Shown: positions 58,590-64,000 of the stretch, piece after piece
Layout: each line of letters starts with the position of its first letter
How positions within the stretch are numbered: position 1 is the stretch's first letter
NCBI RefSeq assembly: GCF_021730395.1
Contig: NW_026463358.1
Coordinates: 1-64,000, forward strand
Source of the DNA: Mercenaria mercenaria
Taxonomy: Eukaryota > Mollusca > Bivalvia > Venerida > Veneridae
Reading direction: 5' to 3'
Length of the DNA stretch: 64,000 nt
Notes under the pieces: model-generated
What the model was told of the DNA's origin: nothing
Database searches by the model: none
Seen by the model: the letters and a program-made list of their open reading frames with translations, nothing else
Translations under genes and position numbers: made by a program

Positions 58590-58920
58590 AAATGAAAGCA
58601 TTTACACCTAGCACAACATTCTGTTCATTTGGTCAGTTATTTACAGCTATCTGCAACTGGTGGAATCTAGTATATCTGCCAAAGGTCACCATGTTTCTCC
58701 CATCTCCATTCAGAAGGATTCACGATTTCCGTTTGGCAAAACAGTGCCTGTCCCAATATGAAACCAGCTTGGTATGCAGCAGGGTTTGTGTATTCGGCAA
58801 ATGCTGCTTGAGTTGGGGAATATTATCATATGACCTCTGCTTTCTGGCAAACATGTCCAATCTGACACCATGAATGTCGTCGTCAATTCCTAAAGTCACA
58901 GGCAAGACAAAAACTGTCAT
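58590..58920 (-). pseudogene. Captured gene fragment, uncharacterised mollusc protein family
   Basis: Minus strand, from 58920: VRLDMFARKQRSYDNIP, KQHLPNTQTLLHTKL, then after a stop a W-G-W-like region and, in another frame near 58590-58620, CCARCKCFHFG. I recall an unnamed family common in molluscs and cnidarians with the order ARLDLFARKQR-, IPPT-, a tryptophan-rich stretch and a CXC-type cysteine tail; this fits in order and spacing. No function is known to me. Stops and frame changes make it a fossil piece. It lies wholly between the foldback arms. Confidence 0.4.
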
Positions 58921-59365
58921 TCAACACTCTACATAAGTCATTCGACTCTAACAATATAAGTCATTCGACTCTAACAATATAATCAATTTAACTTGGAACG
59001 TCAGTGTTAATGGCAAATTAGTTCTTTTGCATGAAACGGCGGTCATCTTGGAAAAAGACGCCATATTTGATTTAGAAACCAGTCTTTTGCGTATAAAAAT
59101 AGGTTTTTCACACTCGAAACATCTTTAAAGATATCTTTCCCTCAATATTGACACAAAAGAACTCGATATAAAATATATTATGCCTATTCAAGTCAAAAAT
59201 CAACTGCCTGTGGTGGCCATTTTAAAGAATGGCCGCCATTTTAATTTTCAAGTGGTTAACGGGCTTTTTGAAGAAAATAGGCTCAGACAAGTACATATGC
59301 TAAATTTCATGCTTGCATCACCAAATGCAGTATTTTCCTGAATAAATGACTTAATCTGATCAGCT

Positions 59366-59601
59366 TCAACTCACTTGCCCGTCAGCGAGGTGGGTTCGAG
59401 CCTCACTCAGGGCGTTGAATTCTTCATGTGAGAAAGCCATCAAGCTGGCTTACGGAAGGTCGGTAGTTCTACCCAGGTACCCGCTCGTGATGAAATAATG
59501 CACGGAGGGGCACCTGGGGCCTTCCTCCACCATTAAAGCTGGAAAATCGCTATATGACCTATCATGTGCCGGTGCGACGTTAAATCCAAAAAACAAATAA
59601 T
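59366..59601 (+). mobile_element. SINE type 1, 5'-truncated, with target-site duplication
   Basis: Lacks box A and starts inside the head at TCAACTCACTTGCCC. Body and tail as in 11143-11412. Flanked by AATCTGATCAGCT (59353-59365) and AATCTGACCAGCT (59602-59614). The duplicated site is the terminal 13 bp of the foldback element, so the SINE came later. Confidence 0.93.
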
Positions 59602-59614
59602 AATCTGACCAGCT

Positions 59615-60187
59615 ATAGGCTGTAAACAATTTGTTATTTACATGAAATATGTGTCTAAATCAGCTTGTGTATAGATGTATTTTTTTTTTAATTATCTAAA
59701 ATACTAAGAATTTACGATATGGTATACTACCTCTTCAGAGAAACTTTACATTGGCGTTAGCAATAATTCTTCTCACACTGTTTTCGGTGTATTATGGTTG
59801 TTTGCAGTGTTTTCTTCATGCGACAGTTGGATTTGGTATAACTATTATAAATCGAAAGCAAGATGTATAGCAAAATGTTACAAAATGCACATAGTAAGTT
59901 TCGGCCAGTAAGACATCTATACGTTTGTAAAGGTTTCTAATCTTGCCGTTTGGTAAAGTATTATCCACTCTAACATGAATTGAAAAATTTGAATCATTTA
60001 CACATGAGATAACTGATATATAGGATTATTTGTCGCACTGCTGTCTATTTTGTGATCAAATTTCAGGTGGAGATACTTGTCACGTTGTTACAATTTATCC
60101 TTGCTTCTTTACCATTTCGCCTCTAAAATCAACAATTTGTGCAGTAATTTCTAACAAATATATTTAATTTTCTTAATAATTTGCTAG
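59615..60187. other. No gene seen; likely intron
   Basis: Ends in TTTAATTTTCTTAATAATTTGCTAG, a plausible acceptor. Confidence 0.45.
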
Positions 60188-60765
60188 GAAAGTGCAATGA
60201 AATGAAGACACAAAAGGAAACTGCTGAACTGGAAAGTGCACAAAAACTCAAAGATTTACAAGATGAGATGATCAGTAAAATAAAACAAGCTGATAAGGAA
60301 ATTGGGAAATTGAAAGAAAAGCACGAGGAGATGATAACAGAACAAAAGCGATTGATCACTCAGCAAAACGACAAGCTCCGAGAACAAAATGAAAAGGCAA
60401 TGCAACGTACATCTGATGAAAAAGTAGGCGAAAGTCAACTACATGGAGAAGCAACACAAATGTATGATAATAGACGCACAGAAGCAATTGAAATCGGAGA
60501 AGAATTTAATGAATGCGATGAAGAGGACAATGATGAATATATAGATGCAGTTTATAATGTACAAGATGATTGGGAAGAAGAGGACATTGAGTCTTTGAAC
60601 AGGCTAGATTCTTCGATTGCAAGAAAGAACGATGAAACAAGGCACGAGAATACCGAAGGACCGCTAGCAAAAGCTATAACCTTTGTCGTGGACGGAGTAA
60701 AAACAATAGCTAGTGCTGTAGTCAGCATCACTAAAAGCGTCTTCAATTTCTTTTTTCCAGATTAA
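60188..60765 (+). CDS. Coiled-coil, acidic protein: probable last exon
   Basis: Best host coding candidate. From the acceptor at 60186-60187 an open frame of 192 codons runs to TAA (60763-60765). Residues 1-75 are a charged coiled coil (KLKDLQDEMISKIKQADKE; EKHEEMITEQKRLITQQ). Residues about 100-145 are strongly acidic (NECDEEDNDEY; DDWEEEDIE). The last 28 are a hydrophobic, amphipathic tail (FVVDGVKTIASAVVSITKS, ending NFFFPD) that could bind membrane or pack as a helix. An internal ATG at 60202 is the only good start if the gene were single-exon. The upstream phase fits the exon at 32939-33035. A coiled-coil/hydrophobic tail is also seen in GIMAP-type GTPases, but no GTPase part is visible, so I do not assign a family. 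AATAAA at 61407 may end the transcript. Confidence 0.75.
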
Positions 60766-61591
60766 AAATTCATCAAAGGAAGACATGCAAACATTATATA
60801 CTAGGAGGCCGCAGGGCTCTTTGTGAAATAACCAAATGCCTTAACTACCAATGTTGATGTTGTTGTTATACCAATGCGCAAAGAGAAAAGTTTCAAAATA
60901 TGCAGGAACTATTGTTTAATGTTTGCTTTACATATAACGGATCTAACCACACATTAAATGCGAAAAATACTTTCTAAAATTCCATAAAATTTATTACTAT
61001 GAAAAAAATAGTTGCACAACGTTATTAAAATAAGGTTTTTGTAATATACATGTATTCTTAAGAATAACCAGAAATCTGAAGAGGGTTGCTAGCCGTTGCA
61101 ACGCTTTTGAAATAATGCAGAAAGTTTACATTTGTTTCACAGTTTTACGAATATCTAAATTTTATATTCATTATTTTATTTTTCAATGTTATATTTACAT
61201 TCTATAACAAACTTGGTGGAAACGAAAATGTCGAACATTTTCACCGAAACTATGGGCAAATTGCTTAATGTGAAATATCATTAGATTGAACACATGATAA
61301 AATTTCATCTGAACAAAAGTTGCAAATGATGAGGTATTGTGATCACAATCTGTCCATTGTCATTCCTTTGTCTTAATCTACAATTTTATTTTAACTAACA
61401 TTTCTTAATAAAACGCCGTAATGATTAGACAGGATATATTAAACAAAATGATCTCGGCTAATTTTGCAATGATCTGGTCAAGTTGTTATATAACATTTTG
61501 TTTTCACGCAAGTGATCAGCAACATGTATTTAGAAATCATCATGAAACTAAATTAATACATATGGAATGTATAAACATTATAAACAGTTTG
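60766..61591 (+). other. Probable 3' UTR, with AATAAA at 61407-61412
   Basis: AT-rich sequence without other features after the stop codon of the 60188 exon. TTCTTAATAAAACG at 61402-61415 holds the one clear polyadenylation hexamer, about 640 bp after the stop. Confidence 0.35.
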
Positions 61592-62549
61592 TTAAAGGGA
61601 ATTCCTGTAGTTTTGTATGCGCATTTTTCTGCGCAGCCGACACTATCTATGGAAAATTGAAGTGAAGTCAACTTTGTTGAAAAATGTGACAGAAAATCTT
61701 AAATATGAGGAATCTTGAATAAAATAACAGTTTAATAAGTTTTATCAGTTACTGTAATAAAATGTTGATACTGGTTTATATTGTATTGACATGTATCATG
61801 CCTGACATGTATCTTGCCATTTTTGTGTTTTGGCATCGCATTTTAATACAAAGACAGTGTTGTTTATATAATGTTAGACAATTGATTTTGTATTGATAAG
61901 ACACTTTCTCCTTTCAGATTATTTAGTATTCAATTAAAGAAAAAATGAAGATTTTTTTTTAACTTTTTTTACTTCTAGCAGATATACATGTTATCGGTTT
62001 GGTTAGGTTCGCGTCATTTTTCATCCAAACGATTGTTGTATTCAAGCGGTCTTAACATAAAATTTAGCCTGGTGTCCCATACATTTTTAGCTACACATTT
62101 ATACACAAGAAAAATAGGAAAAAAAGTCTATGAAACAGTTTTTTCAAAATTAAAAAAGAAATCTTCACTATGGGTATTTTTAACTGAAAAAGTTCACAAA
62201 AGTGAATTTAAACAAGATTTTTTTTATTTGTACACATTATTGTAAGGATATAGTATTAAAATATGACTATGATATATTTTTATAAGTATATAATAAAATC
62301 TGTAAAAAGAATAATCATTATTGTGATGTCTTGGTGCATATTTTGGTTGGTATTAATAAAAAAGCAGAAAATTATGAAAATGTTGAAAAATCGCAGGCAG
62401 TTTCAGCAACAGTAGGTGTGTTCAAAACAATTTTTCACAAAAACAAGCCTGGTGACCCATTGTTTTTATTGTTCATTGTTTTCAGCACAAATATTCCTAT
62501 CATGTATGTGAATTTGAAAAATGTATGAAACTATAGGAATTCTCTTTAA
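61592..62549. mobile_element. TTAA-flanked DNA element, copy 2, uninterrupted
   Basis: 958 bp including TTAA at both edges (61592-61595, 62546-62549). Inverted ends AGGGAATTCCTGTAG and CTATAGGAATTCTCT. Colinear with 35120-37021 minus the nested insertion: GCGCATTTTTCTGCGCAGCC (itself a GCGCA palindrome), GACAATTGA, ATTTAGCCTGGTG, TCAGCAACAG. No transposase frame. Confidence 0.88.
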
Positions 62550-63460
62550 ATGACAGGACAGCTATTGTAACACCAGAGTTGTGACATTTATATTTTTGGA
62601 GCACGATACTGGATGCGTGTCATTTGTACATAACTATTATTTTCATATAATCAAAGTATTAATTTAGCATAAGTATGCTAGTGATGGTTTAAAAACGTTG
62701 ACTACGTGATCGATAATTGATCAGATGTACAGTGTGTTTTCTTGCATGTACATTACTTTGTTTAAAATATAATCAGAACAAATATGTAATAATATGGAAA
62801 TCAACGTTTATATCACACAGATACAAGACAAAAGTCTCAGGAGGATTTGATTACTTCTACTTAAAGTGTTTGCCGTTGACTGTCCTTGTTTCAATGTTAC
62901 TGTTAGTTGAAATTTACCTTTACCTTTTATCTTCGTTAATTACCTTGAAGTAAAACTTTACATTGATTACGCCGAAAAAGCTTTTGTTTTTGTAATGATT
63001 CTTGTTATTCCCTTGAGGTACGCATTTTTTCCACATGCATTTCACTTAACAAAATTTTGGGTACGATTTTCATGTGTGAAAAGGTGTTTGTTTGGACATA
63101 AAATTTCAAATGTGTTCGCTATAAAAAGAATTGGAGTCAAAATGCTCTAACTTAAGGAAGTTGTGCACGTTTGAAGCACAAACATTTCTTCATTGTATTT
63201 TGTTCATCTGTGATATATTTAACTTAAAACTATCTTCAGAAAATGTCGGCATATGAAATTCGTTAGCCTTATTTTTCTAATCTGGACCTCACGCATTATT
63301 TCATACTCGATAAGAAAATCACAATTCTGATAGATTTTTCGTTCATCGATTTTTATCACAATGCTAATTATACTAAAACTTTTCACAATTATAACTCAAC
63401 ATATTGTCTGTTATTACTGTGGTATGTTAATGACATACATTTATTTTTTCTAAGATTAAA
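62550..63460. other. No gene seen
   Basis: AT-rich. A plus-strand frame at 62717-62953 is hydrophobic and unsupported. Confidence 0.4.
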
Positions 63461-63462
63461 TT

Positions 63463-63565
63463 ATTTCGTTCGCACTACATCTTATCTCGTGCGCACGGCA
63501 TCTTATCTCGAGCGATCGACATCTCATCTCGTGCTCACGACATCTTATCTCGAGCGCAAGGTAAT
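63463..63565. repeat. 21-bp minisatellite, about 4.5 units
   Basis: Units of CGTGCGCACGACATCTTATCT with variants (CGAGCG, CATCTCATCT). The 21-bp period equals seven codons, so the minus strand reads a heptad-like EIRCRAHEIRC string within an 81-codon frame (63456-63701). The GTGCGCAC core is palindromic. I recall similar arrays in other bivalves. Confidence 0.9.
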
Positions 63566-64000
63566 ATATATTGATAGAAGAGATTGTTCTCTTTCCAATA
63601 GTAACCTTTTCAATATATTTTACCTTGTGAAATTCTGTGGGTTTTGACTTTTTCAAAATAATCGTTTGTTTGTTGACAAATTTCACCACAGAAAATGTCA
63701 CAGTTTCACCAGGGCATTAACTTATTTGATCTTTTCATAATTTTCTATTTAGATTGTTAATCCTTATGGCAATTATGAATAATTATGCATGCTTTTTTCC
63801 TTCGAAGAGGTAAAAAGTGTATAGTTTGCATGGGGTACTAGGTCAATAGCCACTTAAGCCTACCGTAACGTCATAGCGGAGTTGTCTCCATTTTTTCCAA
63901 ATATTTTACCCGGGATCATTTTTTCAGCTCAAATAACTCTTTTTCCGAAAATGATATCTGAAATATATTTTTTTCAGTCTACATTCTTTGATGCAGTTAG
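63566..64000. other. No feature recognised
   Basis: AT-rich right edge of the window, no repeat or coding pattern seen. Confidence 0.4.

Larger units (their letters stand above)
57505..59613. mobile_element. Foldback element with 375-bp terminal inverted repeats
   Basis: Left arm 57505-57882, right arm 58983-59613 (interrupted by a SINE at 59366-59601). Matching blocks in mirror order: GCTGGGCAGATTA, AATACTGCATTTGGTG, AAAAAGCCCGTTA, AATGGCGGCCATT, GTTGATTTTTGACTTGAA, CGTTTCATG, ACTGACGTT. TA flanks both ends (57503-57504, 59614-59615). The arms differ by perhaps 15-20 percent, so the element is old. The core holds tandem repeats and a gene fragment, no transposase. Confidence 0.88.

Noticed and set aside
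58583-58873. 96-codon plus-strand frame in the foldback core
   Set aside because: It is the mirror of the more coding-like minus-strand fragment.
1-64000. CRISPR array, prokaryotic operons or phage genes
   Set aside because: The tandem repeats have no spacer organisation, and all recognisable genes are eukaryotic transposons or intron-bearing pieces.

Overview
This is eukaryotic, AT-rich, repeat-dominated DNA, most likely from a marine bivalve mollusc (a venerid-type clam is my guess). There is no operon structure, and the coding pieces I see end at splice-like sites. Several families here are ones I know as abundant in bivalve genomes: tRNA-derived SINEs with a GACGTTAAA tail, long blocks of the 'gacctagtgacctac' type of tandem repeat, and inverted-repeat-capped elements whose ends read AACAAGAGGGCC or AACAAGAGCGCC. 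The species call is from memory of these families and was not searched.

Layout. 0-4 kb: a decayed LINE (0-1.8 kb), then a Ty3/Gypsy fossil (2.2-3.9 kb) with a piece of an unrelated repeat (family A) inside it. 4-8 kb: a SINE, a candidate host exon (5276-5488), a dispersed repeat and a 48-bp minisatellite. 8.35-16 kb: a tandem segmental duplication. Each copy carries the same terminal-exon-like block; the second is interrupted by a 783-bp family A insertion for which the first copy is the empty site. 16-20 kb: degenerate tandem repeats and unremarkable DNA. 20.2-23.0 kb: an inverted-repeat-capped tandem-repeat element hosting a nearly whole Tc1-like transposon (20692-22197). 24-28.9 kb: SINEs, a 2.1-kb tandem array and another family A copy. 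31-37 kb: candidate exons, more capped tandem repeats, and a TTAA-flanked element with a nested insertion (35120-37021). 37.1-45.8 kb: a BEL/Pao LTR-retrotransposon fossil on the minus strand, with a zinc-finger-like and acidic accessory block after pol. 49.1-50.1 kb: a higher-order 88-bp satellite. 52-53 kb: a hAT transposase relic. 53.6-56.2 kb: a 430-bp repeat family and a perfect palindrome between two TA runs. 57.5-59.6 kb: a foldback element carrying a gene fragment. 60.2-60.8 kb: the best host coding exon. 61.6-62.5 kb: the second TTAA element, without the nested insertion.

Host genes are sparse. The best is the coiled-coil exon at 60188-60765. Its splice phase matches the small exon at 32939-33035, so the two may belong to one gene with a 27-kb intron full of transposons. 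A second pair of phase-compatible pieces is 5276-5488 and 9115-9264. I recognise neither product.

The most unusual signal is repeat family A. It is a 640-677-bp hairpin-rich unit, and two of its copies are slightly longer than one unit, with about 90 bp of terminal redundancy and different break points. That is what insertion of circular or head-to-tail concatemeric nucleic acid would leave. The nested insertions with visible empty sites (family A in the duplication, the capped tandem repeat in the TTAA element) allow relative dating without other data.
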